A stretch of 64,000 bases of DNA from positions 4,502,001 through 4,566,000 of the forward strand of contig WOAB01000211.1 in NCBI GenBank assembly GCA_027886185.1, given 5' to 3'. Below, one piece after another: positions 52,610 through 63,837 of the stretch. The translations under genes were made by a program, and so were the position numbers. Within the stretch, counting starts at the first letter, position 1. Each line of letters begins with the position of its first letter. This DNA is from Rheum nobile (Eukaryota; Streptophyta; Magnoliopsida; Caryophyllales; Polygonaceae). Under the pieces are notes generated by a model. The model made no database searches. It was not told the origin of the DNA and saw only the letters and a list, made by a program, of their open reading frames with translations.

Positions 52610-53447
52610 GACTTGATCCTTGTGGCAGATGCATGAACCAAGTTCATGCCGGCCCCGCAAGGGAAGTGCTGAAGCTTTTACACATAACCGCCTCGCGATT
52701 GGTTCTGGAGACGGAAATGGTCATGAGCTTTTCCTTGTAGAGGGAGATGTGATCGTCTGGATCGCTCGTTCCATCATAGCTAGTCATGCTTGGGAAGTGA
52801 AACTTCTTTGTGATCTCTACTCGTGCGATATCATCCATGAAGGGAGACTCTTTGAATCCATCTAGCGCCTCTTTCTCGATGGGCTGGGGAACGCCTGGGA
52901 TCTTCACGAGACGCTCGTCGAAAGACCTCATATGCTCGTTGATAGCCTATTGAATGAGTGTCTGGATATTCGGCGTCGCCGTAACCTGTGGATTGTTTAC
53001 TCGGGTCCCTTCGGAACCGGTAAAAGAAACATTGTTAGTCATAATAGGGTTGACACGAGAGGTTTCAGGAATACCGGCCGTGTGGGTTTGATTTCGCTCG
53101 CTTGCTGGCGTTACGATTATGCCCTTCATATCTAGTCGAGTTTGGATCCCTTCGAGGTTGATTGGGCGCCTGCTTCCGGCCGGCGCGGATGCAGCAGATT
53201 GGACCCGCGCTTTGAGAAGTTCATTTACATTAGTCAAACGATTAATTGCAGTAACGGAAGTAGCACGGATTGATTCGTTAGTCCGACGCTGGTCGGCTAA
53301 TTCTTCCTGTAATGACGACAGGGTTTGCACCATTTGGCGGATCTGCTCTTGAGTAGAAACATCCGCTGTAACGACGACGGCGTCGTTAGCGGTTGCTCCC
53401 AAGACTGGCCCCTCTCCGGAGGTGCTAGGAGGAGCGTCGTTCACCAT
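52610..53447 (-). pseudogene. Gag N-terminal part, element E
   Basis: Starts MVNDAPPSTSGEG (ATG 53447) and aligns with gag of D. A TAG near 52947-52949 (IQTLIQ then stop; D has CAG) interrupts it. The frame continues (FDERLVKIPGVPQPIEKEAL, TNREAVMCKSFSTSLAGPA) to about 52610, where a net 20-bp deletion relative to D shifts the frame. Confidence 0.9.
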
Positions 53448-53493
53448 TTTTGGATAACCTTTGATGAAGCTTTTGAATACGAATTGGCTAACG

Positions 53494-53512
53494 GTCCCCA
53501 CGGTGGGCGCCA
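53494..53512 (-). promoter_or_regulatory. Primer binding site of element E
   Basis: Minus strand TGGCGCCCACCGTGGGGAC, 3 nt from the LTR. Confidence 0.86.
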
Positions 53513-53515
53513 AAT

Positions 53516-54018
53516 TGTTTTGGGCAAAAAGATTTCAAACCTAAATTGCCTTCGATGTGGTGCTATTAGTCGAACAAATCAAATTAATACTTCAAATAAT
53601 CAAAGAATCAAAATGATGAGACGAAATAACGATAATAAAGCTTAGCTACAAAGGATTGCAGTGGGTCGAATGAGGATGACTAATGTCGAATGGATGCTTA
53701 GAGCAATCGAACTCCGCCTTGCTTAGAAAAATTGTATTTCAGATTACAATGAAAGCTCGAATATGCTGGTGAGTGGCGTAATCAGAGGTGTCCTACCATG
53801 GATTGATCCTATTCTATTTAAAATGAAAGGAGTTAATTCCATATTTGAGAGGATCACTCGGCCGCTTCAATGCTAAGATCATGCCCGTGATTTTCGCTCG
53901 AACGTTTCAAAAAGAGCCGTTTGGACGCATCAGCAGACATGCTATCTTCTCCGCGTGTTGGGCCTTGGTCTTAAATTGTTCAGGGGCCGATCCAATCTGA
54001 TCAAAACGTGGCCCAACA
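53516..54018 (-). repeat. 5' LTR of element E (503 bp)
   Basis: Plus-strand text from TGTTTTGGGC to GGCCCAACA. Complete ends. Near-identical to 44084-44558 and clearly related to the D LTR. Confidence 0.94.
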
Positions 54019-54798
54019 ACCATCCCTACCCAAACCGGTTGGGAGCTGATGATGCTCTCCTAATGAGCCCAGAGTAGGGCAAAACCAGTAGTTGCCCTGA
54101 CGAAGAAGGTTGGCCTCAAGGTGTCGAGGCACCGCACGGCCTTACGGATCGGTGTTGGGTCCATAAGGTCGTGACAGATGGTATTGGAGCGAAACACTAG
54201 CATCCGCTTGCGACGAGCGCCAAGCGCTCGCAAGAGAGCTAGTCGAGTAGACCGGGCGCAGAGGTTTTCCATTGCGATCCTGGAGGATTATTATTGGCCG
54301 TCAAGTGTCAGAAAGAGAGGCGTGGTTGAACCGAGCTTGTAGGGCGTCAGGCGTGACCTTGTGGTAGGGGCCATGTGAGGAAGTACACATTCATATGAAA
54401 GGTCGTGTAGGAGGGCATACACCATTATAAGTGGGGGAGAATGTGACGGTTGACGTCAGCCTGCATCCAGGGCGCGTAGTTTCCTGGGCAATTGTTGGTT
54501 GAAGTGAGGAGATCAGTGGAGGAAGAGATCCGCGAATTTGTTGTAGAGGCTACGCTGAGGACAGTTCAGATGTTAAGACATGCCAACTCGGTTAAATGCG
54601 GGGAGCCTATCGCTAGTCTTGGACTTGACGGTGAAGAAAGGAAGTGGACATACCTACCCAAACTGGTCGGGATCTGATGCAGCTCTCACGATGAGCCCAC
54701 AGCAGGGCAAAATCGATAGTTTCCCTGGTGGCGAAGGTTGGCCTCGAGATTTCGAGGCACCGCACAACCCTGTGGATCGGTGTCGGGTCCGTAAGGTC
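54019..54798 (+). mobile_element. TRIM-like miniature LTR element K
   Basis: A truncated 5' LTR (54019-54176, ending GTCGTGACA), a PBS TGGTATTGGAGC (54179-54190, two changes from the initiator-Met tRNA form TGGTATCAGAGC), a 250-bp internal region, a polypurine tract GTGGGGGAGAATG (54431-54443) and a 3' LTR (from about 54442 to 54798). LTR1 and the last 150 bp of LTR2 align with moderate divergence. Element E inserted in LTR1. No coding sequence is present. Confidence 0.72.
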
Positions 54799-56095
54799 CT
54801 CAGCGAACCATTATACGATATTGTGAATATAATATCCGAAACCAACCAAAACGCCCGAGTAGAAGAATTTTTGAACATTGATATGAAATGGAACAAATCA
54901 AAGCTTGATCAGATACTCCATCTTATATTGTATGTCTAATCACAACCACTCCTAGTCCTATTAATGACATCAATGACCCCATGTACTAGGAACCCATTAA
55001 AATTGGATGGTTCTCTACAAAATCCGATATGGAACTCTTTACAAAATATAAACGATATACAACGAAGGAATCCTGTTGGATCTGGAAAATTGATACTTAT
55101 CACAAATTTAGATATTTTCTTTGGAAAATAAAAAAATGGATTACCGACCAAAACGAGATTGCATCAGAAAGTGATTATGGCTCCTCTTGGATTCATTTCG
55201 GGTAATCACCAAATTGAAAACCACATATTATTAGACTGCATCCATACATTATAAGCATTTAATAAATCAAATGATGAAACCGGGAGTCTATTAAGTAGAA
55301 TCAGTTCAACAAATTGAGGAATTGTAGATATTTTGGAAGATATCATAAATAGAGTAACTCAAAACCAATTCTCAGAACTAGCAGTTACATGTTGGAGCAT
55401 ATGGTACCATAGGAATCAAAAAACAATTTCTAATGACAACCTATGATCAGAACGTATAAAAGATTTGATTAAGTACATGAAAAATCTAATTTTATGGAAC
55501 AAAACCAAGATGTGGAACTCGGATTGTACAGATACCAATAATAACAAAAATAGAAGAAAAATAGATCAGAAAAAACTCAAAAAATTACGATGGAAGAAAC
55601 CATCAGATAAGGTTAATAAAATTAATCTTGATGGATGTACAAAATCAAATGGGGATTCTTCATTTGGATTCATCTTCAGAAATGACAAATGAAAACAAAT
55701 AATAATCAATGTTGAACAATGTGGGAAATCAACGACAATTAAAACTGAGGCCATTGCTTTATATAATGCACTTATAAAGGCCAAAGAAATGAAACTTGAA
55801 CAAATTGAAATCAAGAGTGACAACCTAACGATAGTTAATGTAATAAATGGAATATGGCACTGTCCATGGGAGATTGAGATTATCATATATGATATCCTTT
55901 GTCTGTTACATTCGTTTGTGACAGTGCGGATTACTCATATCTTTCGTGAAATCAACTATGTGGATGACTTGATTGCGAAGCTTAGCCACACACTTTCACT
56001 AGAAGATTCAAACCAACCAAGAATTTTTAGTTCTCATCCGAAAAGATGCTATAGGCTGGTTTTCAAGTAAATCTTGATATCAGTCTAATCCTTAG
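54799..56095 (+). pseudogene. 3' half of a plus-strand LINE: RT-associated zinc domain and RNase H
   Basis: EPLYDIVNIISETNQNARVE and CWIWKIDTYHKFRYFLWKIK match the post-RT segment of plant LINEs. After decayed text the RNase H domain is readable: KINLDGCTKSNGDSSFGFIF, TEAIALYNALIKAKEMKLEQ, IEIKSDNLTIVNVI and HIFREINYVDDLIAKLSHTL. Stops occur at about 54940, 55205 and 55690. No RT or ORF1 is left; the 5' part abuts element K. Confidence 0.82.
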
Positions 56096-56119
56096 TCCAC
56101 CCATTAGTATAACGATAAA

Positions 56120-56585
56120 TAGGGTTGTTCATCGGTCCAAAACCGAACCGAATAAAACCAAACCGGAACCGAATTTCGGAATTTTGTGGACCGAAAACCG
56201 AATCGATTATACTCGGTTCGGTTTTGTTCGGTTTGGTTTTGGATCGAAATAACCGAACATTTTGAAATTATGCTAAATTAGGTTATTGAAGAAGCTTTTA
56301 GTGCACAAAACCGAATTAGACCGAATCGACTTGGACCGAATCGACTTGGACCGAACGAGACCGAACTAAACTGAACTAGACCGAACTTGGACCGAACTGG
56401 ACCGAACCGAACCGAATAAGGTTGTACTAATTTATCTAGAAATCTAGGATTTTTTTACTATTTTTAAAAATAAGTGGTTTTGACCGAACCGAATATTATT
56501 TTTTTTCGAACTGAAAATCGAAACGAATATAATCGGTTCGGGTTTGGTCCAAAAAACCAAAAATCGAACCCGATGAACACCCCTA
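56120..56585. mobile_element. hAT-type MITE, 466 bp, TSD ACGATAAA
   Basis: Ends TAGGGTTGTTCATCGG and, inverted, TAGGGGTGTTCATCGG make about 16-bp terminal inverted repeats. The 8-bp direct repeat ACGATAAA at 56112-56119 and 56586-56593 is the hAT-type target duplication. The inside is rich in ACCGAACC/GGTTCGGTTTTGG words, which fold back on each other. No ORF. Confidence 0.85.
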
Positions 56586-56599
56586 ACGATAAAGTGTGT

Positions 56600-56601
<2 letters not shown>

Positions 56602-56647
<46 letters not shown>

Positions 56648-56648
56648 T
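56602..56648. repeat. GA microsatellite with G run
   Basis: (GA) about 18 times followed by a run of 9 or so G. Confidence 0.95.
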
Positions 56649-57080
56649 AAAAGTAAATGATCCCCCTTTGAAAAATGAAAAGTGTGTGAGAGGACAGAGA
56701 AGATAAAAGTTGGCTTTTACAAAGTTTCCAAAAATTACAAAATGTCATTGTGTGGCAATCCCCCCTTATACACACGCGAACAGATCTGGGCCGTAGAATT
56801 CTGGATCCGACGATGGTGAAGTGTTCTCATCCAAAGGGGTGTTCTCGTATGGTCCACCATTTCTCGTGAGAATGGTTTCCTATATATAATAATAGAGTTT
56901 TCTTAATAAAATTAGTCTAAACCTAAAACAATTGACATATAGCATTAATTGTCAATAATTTTACTCTGTATGTTTATAGATAGAATATTATATTTAAAAT
57001 AAATTCTTTAAACTAATAAATTTAAATGGCCAATGAAAAAAACATGATATTTTCCATGAAACTTTTTTTTATACAAGGCA
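56649..57080. other. AT-rich spacer between two LINE 3' ends
   Basis: No gene. It includes TATATATAATAATAGAG near 56881 and a short run of T (57064-57071). Confidence 0.5.
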
Positions 57081-58911
57081 AACATTAGGCTCCCTTTTAG
57101 GTGATGGGCAAACCTAAATCATCAAACATATGATTTTAACAAGGATTTTACAACAGACCTCACTGGTCAAGTTCAATTTTAAGAACTCATGTCTAACATC
57201 ATACAAAGCACATGAGAAGGAGTTCGGCATTGCAAATCTTCGGAAGAAGTTCCTGATTGAAGTAGAGTTGATGTCATGAGTGGCTAAAAATCCGCAGCCT
57301 TGTTCGACTCCTTGTAGCAGTGGAAAACTGAAACTGAATAAAAAAGATAGAGAAGATAATGGATGTCTAGTATGATTGTTCGTATTTTCCATGGAATTTT
57401 TCAAATTCCTTTAATAGTGTTAATTATTGTTAAATTACCTCCTTCAACAACTTTCTGAATACCTAAGGACACTGCTTTACAAATGCCCTCTAACGCATCA
57501 CATGCTTCCGTTTGTAAAATGGACATGTCCAGAATTTATTTCTTGTCAACGTAGAACACATTTCCCTGATGATCCCGAAGAATGCAACCAATATACGATG
57601 ACTCATTAAAGCGTTTTGATCCGTCAAAGTTGAGTTTTACCCAGTGAAAAGGTGGTTTCTTCCAAACATTGCTGGAAAGACGATTTCTCTTATTTTTCGT
57701 GGATAAGGTTGTACAAGAAAAGAGGTTTGAATTTTTCCAATCTTGAAACTAAAGAATGGCAAGGTTAGAAGGTTTCGAGAGTCGATGTCCATTCCTATGA
57801 AAAATAATAGAGTTTCGATGTTTCCATAACAGCCACCACAAGAAATATATAAGTTCTGGAGAGGTATTAGATGTTCTGAAAAATCGAAGATCAGTACAAA
57901 AGTTAGGTGTATATTGAAAATGGAATTTATATCATGTTTTAACCTCAATATCATGTATTGTTTGTATAGTAAACGGGCATGTGAAAATGGACGATTTAGA
58001 TTTTCATCATCGGAATTACATAAGCTACAATGGGAGGAGACTCTAGAGTAATGACGATTAAGGCGTTCTGTTATAGGGAGACTTGTCAATACCAGCTCTC
58101 CAAAGGATTTTTTATATTTTGGGAGGAACTTTTAAATTCCAAATCCATGATGGGGAGAAGTATGTAGGATATGTACTAGGAATATGTGTTAGTTTTCGGG
58201 ATGTCTTAACTGAGAAATTTTCGTCAGAAGAAAATTTCCAGATAATATGGTCCTCGATAGGGGTGATTGGAATATGAAATTTGACAATTTAACAACAATA
58301 TAGGGGGGAGAAATTGTTGCAGATTGAGGATATCCCATTTATGAACTGTGTAATAAATTGTGAAACTTTGAGATTAATGTTAACATTGTCGTAGTATGGT
58401 AGTAGGATGCAGTCTTGGATCCAATGATTAGTCCAAAAAATGATGGTTTCCCTATTTCCTAGTTCCCATAGCATACCCATTTTGAAAATATCACGCATGT
58501 GGAGAAGTCTTGAGAATTGCCATGATTGGTGTGATTTCTTTTTGTAAGGAAAAATGACAAAGGAGCCTAAATATTTTTCAGTAATAATACGAACCCACAA
58601 ACTATCACGCTCCACTAACAGTTTTTAAAGAAGTTTCATTTGTAAGAATTTATTCAAATCTTCTGATTTTTGAAGCCCTAAACCCACTTCAGACTTAGGA
58701 CGACATATACTATCCCAACTGATTAATGGATGGTAGTTGGATGTAGATTTATTCAAAAGAAATCTTTTTTTTATCAATTTGAGAGTGAACTGTCGTTGGC
58801 AGAAGAAAACTTTGCATCAAATAACTTTTGAAAGAAGAATTTATTAGATCAAAATACGTATGCCATCTTGACATAGAGAGAGGGAGGGAGGGAGGAAGGG
58901 AGGGAGGGAGG

Positions 58912-59008
<97 letters not shown>

Positions 59009-59869
59009 TTTCCATTTAGACAACTGTTTCTTAAGACTTAAAATAGAGTAATCAAATATTTCATTTTTTATGCGTCCTCGGACTATTGGAATCCCGAGAT
59101 ATTTTTCCATTGATTTTGTAATTTGAATATTTAGAACAACGGCAACAGAGAGCGCCTGTTAAGGTGCAATATTAATGAAGTTTGAAATGTGCTTTTATGA
59201 TAGTTTATTGCTAAACCAGATTTGAGAGTAAAATTGTCAAGTATGGTTTTTATATATATCATATTGGTGTGGGATGAGTTGGCAAGGATTAAAATGTCAT
59301 CAACAGTTTTAAGACAGGGTATGCATGACCCATTTCTTGTTAATTGGATACCAACTTTACGGTTATGTTGTTGTGATTCAAAGGATAATGTTCTTGCTAG
59401 AAATTTCAGGGCAATGATAGAAATAAAAGGAGCAATAGGATCTCCTTGTCTTAAATTGCAGCCTGGACGAAAAAGAATCCCTAGTTCATTATTAACTAAG
59501 ATGGAGAAATATGTAGAGGTGATCGATGCAGGTCATTAAGAGTTTTACCTAATCAGACGCAAAACCAAATTTAAGAAAGGTCTGTGTAATAAAGAGTTTT
59601 ACCTAGTCATTAAGAGTTTGAGAGCCATCCACTCCATTTTCCCTTTTTTCTTGTTGTCGAAAGAGTGGAATATTTCATGTGCAATCAGAATGTTATCTTG
59701 GTTCAAATGTCCTTAGACAAAGGCTCCTTACAAAGGACTAATAAGATTTGGTAAAAGTAATTTTAATCTGTTTGCTAAAATTTTGGTTATAATTTTGTAC
59801 ATAGTATTGCAAAGACTTATAGACCGAAAATGGTTAATTGAAATAGGGTTGTCTATTTTAGGGATTAAC
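57081..59869 (-). pseudogene. 3' half of a minus-strand LINE: RT, zinc domain, RNase H
   Basis: RT pieces on the minus strand: LIPKIDNPISINHFRSISLC, MYKIITKILANRLK (59730-59868), a CNLRQGDPIAPF stretch near 59440-59470, VDDILILANSSHTN near 59290, and SGLAINYHKST. Then WVRIITEKYLGS and WELGNRETIIFWTNHWIQD (58289-58615), a zinc region (PITERLNRHYSRVSSHCSLC, 57637-58089) and an RNase H region (KLNFDGSKRFNESS, GNLTIINTIKGI) to about 57100. Many stops and the GA microsatellite break it. The 5' part is cut by the element at 59870. Confidence 0.85.
58874..59007. repeat. (GGGA)n then (GA)n microsatellite inside the LINE
   Basis: About 42 bp of GGGA/GGAAGGGA units (58876-58918) followed by roughly 88 bp of pure GA. 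It gives long Ser-Leu and Arg-Glu frames that are not genes. Confidence 0.97.
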
Positions 59870-60467
59870 TGATATGGACTAGGATCCCCTCGATCTCGGT
59901 GCAAGGTAGACGCCAAGGTGGGTTCCAAGCAAGGTTGAACTTGTTCGGCTGCAGACAGTATTGTTCCAGAATTCTGTTCCGTTTTCAACTGGGTCGTTCT
60001 CTTTGCTCCGGACTCCAAATTGGATGATTCCAACTCCAGAAGTTAGATCGTGTAGTCTAGTTTATAGCCTCCACATATGCGCGTGAACCAATCTAGGAGT
60101 CGAAAGATATGGTGAATCTACTGAGGGGTCGTAGAGGAATTCGGGAAGAAGTTCAGCGAGATGAGTTGTTTGGTGGAAAAATGTGAAAGGGAGATGAACA
60201 CACTACTCTTTGGAGACAAGTTTAAACACGATCAAGAGATGTAACGCACTCGAGAAGGTGATCAAAAGGAGATCGATATCACACACGATCAAGGGAGTTT
60301 CATGGAGTAAAACAAAGCTCTTGGCTGCTCTTTTGCTTAGGTTTAAAACGTGTCTACAAAAGGGAAGAGATGAGCCTTTAAATAGGCTACAAAATTAGAG
60401 TGCAAAACACTCTTCTAACCCCTCAACTCCCACACATTTAAGAGAAAGAGAGGCGCGGTTAAGCCGA
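59870..60467 (-). repeat. Truncated left LTR of chromovirus-like element I
   Basis: Begins TGATATGGACTAGGATCC; aligns with 61406-62056 except for a 67-bp segment missing near 60196. Its 5' part (minus-strand sense) is lost; at about 60467 the text switches to leader/gag-start sequence. Confidence 0.85.
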
Positions 60468-61391
60468 TCTAGGAGTCGAAAGTTATGGCCCAAGCTAGAC
60501 ATCTCCATTCTCTCTCCTTGCAAGGTTAGTAACCAAGACAAATATCAACATAACAAGACAAGAGTAGGTAGGCCAGTCAATGGAACCTTGAGCTATCAAG
60601 TGCCAACATTTTGGACCAAGTTCTCTCCAAGTTTAGATTGCAAGCTCCAAAGAAATCAAGTCCGTAGGGTATTTGGAAAACACACAACTTAGCCACAAAA
60701 AAACTGACTTGAACCGATGTATAATTCAAAGAAACATGAACCAACCAAGTTGCAAGAAGGCTACTAAGCACACAAGATTTTCAGTTTCAATGTAGTCTTG
60801 TACTAGCCTAACTTGGTGTATTGTGGGGTCTGAGTTCTTCTAAGTCCCACCTCTTTTCCGCTTATGCTTATAGTAGGATCCGAGTTTTTCTATGCCCCAC
60901 CTCTTTTTCACCAAGACAATGTTTTTTTCTTTTTGTATAGTATACACACTTCCTGATTTTGGAAGATTCTGATTTTTTTTTTCCAGCAACAATTGATCAA
61001 AACTTAGTACTTTTAGACCATAGGTTTCATGCTAAAAATCTTATGCACCGTCCCCACAACTTGAATCTTGATATAGCACGAAATTTCAATGAAAAATATA
61101 GCAATTCAAGTAGGCTTAAGTGCAGCAAAGTGGCATCAATGTTGACAGAAATTGGTCGGATTAAAGAGTAGAAATCAAGAGTTTTTTCTTAACTCCAAGT
61201 GGTAATAACAATTTCAGTTTCGAGAAACGAAAGGTTGTCTTCAACCTTGAGCAATCACAAGCACGAAATTTAGAGATTCAAGACAATACTGCAGCAATTT
61301 TCACAAGAACAAGAAGGCACAAAAAATTCAGAAGCTTGCAAATAGTACATAGATCGAATCTAATCCAAAGTTTTAAGCGTTTACCTTGCTA
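60468..61391 (-). other. Leader region of element I
   Basis: 60485-60714 matches 63781-64000 closely, including the text around the gag start (ATGGCCCAAGC on the plus strand). The rest is AT-rich noncoding sequence up to the PBS. Confidence 0.75.
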
Positions 61392-61403
61392 GCTCTGATA
61401 CCA
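61392..61403 (-). promoter_or_regulatory. Primer binding site, initiator-Met tRNA type
   Basis: Minus strand TGGTATCAGAGC, 2 nt from the LTR end ...CCATATCA. Perfect 12-base match to the common plant PBS. Confidence 0.92.
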
Positions 61404-61405
61404 CA

Positions 61406-62293
61406 TGATATGGATTAGGATCCCCTCGATCTCGGTGCAAGGTAGACGCCAAGGTGGGTTCCAAGCAAGGTTGAACTTGTTCGACCGCAGACAGTATTGT
61501 TCCAAAATTATGTTCTGTTTTCAACTGGGTCGTTCTCTTTGCTCCGGACTCTAAATTGGATTATTCCAACTCCAAAAGTTAGATCGTGAAGTCTAGTTTA
61601 TAGCCTCCAAATTGGAGCATGAACCGATGTAGGAGTCGAAAGATATGGTAAATCTACTGAGAATTCGCAGAGGAATTCGGGAAGAAGTTCAGCGAGATGA
61701 GTTGTTTGGTGGAAGAATGTGAAAGGGAGATGGAAGGTGATGGGTTGGTGACGTTCCTGGGTTGGAGTTGAAGGTATAAGTGACTCCTTGGAGAGGATGC
61801 AATACACCACTCTTTGGAGACAAGTTTAAACACGATCAAGAGATGTAACGCACTCGAGAAGGTAATCAAAAGGATATCGATATCACACACGATCAAGGGA
61901 GTTTCATGGAGTAAAACAAAGCTCTTGGCTGCTCTTTTGATTAGGTTTAAAACGTGTCTACAAAAGGGAAGAGACGAGCCTTTAAATAGGCTATAAAATT
62001 AGAGTGCAAAACACTCTTCTAACCCCTCAACTCCCACACATTTAAGAGAAAGACTCTCCACTTGTCTATCATTCATTACATCACTTAACTTAAATAAAAC
62101 AAGTGCAATTATCAACTAGAACTTATTAAATGGCCGGAACTCCTTGGACACTTGCAAGACGAGGCAAGAGCAACGCCTACGCGGGGTGACGAGCCACAAT
62201 CCATGTCACTAGGCCAAGTTTGAAAAGACTCGGCGTTCTTCACTTGGATGACCTTCTTGATCTTCATGATTGACCCTAGGCAGGGTCACATCA
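61406..62293 (-). repeat. Middle LTR of element I, shared by two internal regions
   Basis: Minus strand: starts TGATGTGACCCTGCC and ends ATATCA (888 bp). A PBS adjoins its 3' side (61392-61403) and a polypurine tract (62294-62309) adjoins its 5' side. It is therefore a 5' LTR for the sequence on its left and a 3' LTR for that on its right. Confidence 0.88.
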
Positions 62294-62311
62294 TCCTCCC
62301 CTCCTTAAAAA
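62294..62311 (-). promoter_or_regulatory. Polypurine tract of element I
   Basis: Minus strand TTTTTAAGGAGGGGAGGA. Just upstream the pol tail DLRTNPF is readable; a TAA inside the tract replaces what is usually CAA or similar in related polyproteins. Confidence 0.75.
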
Positions 62312-63018
62312 GGATTTGTCCTCAAATCCGAGTGCACTTCAAGAAAAAGCTTTAGAGTACACAAAACTGCACAAAGTACAACAAGGAAGTGATGGACCAA
62401 GACGTCTTTAGGGAAAGTAGTGTACGTGTAAGAAAAAATGATTAGTTTCAATGAGTATCCATGGATGAATTTCCGCGCACAAGTCAATCCCAGCTTCAGC
62501 CTAAAGATATGCTTAAGTATAGAACATGAGATGCACATGACATACTTAGCAACAAATGCAATGCATAGGACAATTTTTTTCGCATGCAACAAGAATTGCG
62601 AATGAAAGCAATGATGCACACATGAATGCCTAGTTCTACATGCAAAAACTGAATGCAACAACTTCAATGTCCTATATACATGCTTATGACGAACTAAATG
62701 CATCCAACGAGTCATGAATTGAGCAAGAGAACTATGATGTATGCAAGAATTTCTAGTTCTACCAACAAAAATAGATTCATGAACTTGACATTCTATAACC
62801 CTTGAAAAATACTCAGTTTGACGCAAGGGAAAAAGAATAGATAAAGTAGGGTCAAGACATACTCCCCTAGAGTTAGTCTTGAATGGAACATCCTTCCCTT
62901 CTTGGCCACAAACAGAATTTTCAGGAGGCTTCTCATCCTTAGTCTCAACCTCTTCTTGTAGTAAGAAAGGCAAACTTGAAGGAACCATATGTGTTTGGTC
63001 CGTCCATAGAGTAGCCAA
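62312..63018 (-). pseudogene. Deleted gag-to-pol-tail region of element I
   Basis: An open frame of 237 codons (62305-63018) ends in VHSDLRTNPF, the tail typical of plant chromovirus-like polyproteins just before the 3' LTR. No protease, RT or integrase motif is present, so nearly all pol is deleted or replaced. The cysteine- and histidine-rich middle is not recognised. Confidence 0.55.
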
Positions 63019-63837
63019 TGAAGTTAAAGAGCTTCGCTTGATGGTATGTCAAAACTTGCTTCTTGGAGGAGCTGGAGATGGTTCCAAGGTTTCCTCCTCT
63101 TTTTCTTTTGGCCTTAGTTCCTCTTCAATGATCATAAGAGGCTGACACGGTTCTGCCTTGAGCTCTTCATCACATTTGGCTGGCTCAGCCATTGGGAGAG
63201 GCTCTTTGGTTGGCTTCGGTTCATCCAACCTTGGTGGAAGTTCTTCACATGTCGCTTGGACTCTTGGTGGGGACTCACATGAAGCAGCCATGATGACATC
63301 TCTCTCGAAGCATGTTATCTCATCATCCTTCCCCTTGTATATGTAGTAGTGATTAGGGAAAATGTCAGCCAAATGGCCTCGCCCTTCACACATAACACAC
63401 ATAATATCACGTGTTCTAATTTGGGGTTGCGTGGTCACTCTTTCTCTGCCCTTGGATGTCCTAAAACATGATTTTGGTGAGACATAGACTCCCTTGGTCT
63501 GCATGGAAGGGTTAGAAAAAGAATGATAATAAGGTTCAAAAGAATGAACAATTTGATACCTTGTTGGAGAGTGTCATCTTTCTTCATCTCTATAGCCACA
63601 GTCATAGTCATAGTCTCCATAAGATTGTCTCCTTGGAGGCATGTTCCTTGGTCTATTACCTTGGTTGCGAAAGTCCTTGTAGGTGCTCGTGTGAGTGTTG
63701 GATTTAGGGTACATATGTGGTCGAATCTCCATACATGAAGCACCATAATCCCGAAAGTAAAGGTAATCCCTTTGTGACATATGGCCCAAGCTAGACATCT
63801 CCATTCGCTCTCCTTGCAAGGTTAGTAAACAAGACAA
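63019..63837 (-). pseudogene. Gag fragment of element I
   Basis: An N-terminal piece (MEMSSLGHMSQRDYLYFRDY), a basic RG-rich piece (NRPRNMPPRRQSYGDYDYD) and a zinc-knuckle piece (DIMCVMCEGRGHLADIFPN) lie in different frames. The knuckle has CX2CX4H but the last cysteine reads isoleucine. An acidic tail follows (EELRPKEKEEETLEPSPAPP). Confidence 0.75.

Larger units (their letters stand above)
44084..54018 (-). mobile_element. Tat-type Ty3/gypsy element E
   Basis: Minus strand: 5' LTR 54018-53516, PBS, gag, protease, RT, RNase H, acquired RNase H, integrase (split by a solo LTR at 47543-48255), spacer, antisense extra ORF (plus strand 44792-46538), polypurine tract, 3' LTR 44558-44084. The two LTRs are near-identical, but the outer 27 or so bases of the 3' LTR are gone and no matching TSD is found (right flank ACCAT). 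Confidence 0.93.

Noticed and set aside
54442..54798. Cassandra-type TRIM with a 5S rRNA promoter
   Set aside because: I could not see a 5S-like A-box/C-box segment in the LTR.
58749..59110. Long Ser-Leu or Arg-Glu ORFs on both strands
   Set aside because: They are frames through the GA/GGGA microsatellite.
62305..63018. 237-codon ORF as a new membrane or cysteine-rich gene
   Set aside because: Its end is the DLRTNPF pol tail next to a PPT, so it is best read as a deletion product of element I.
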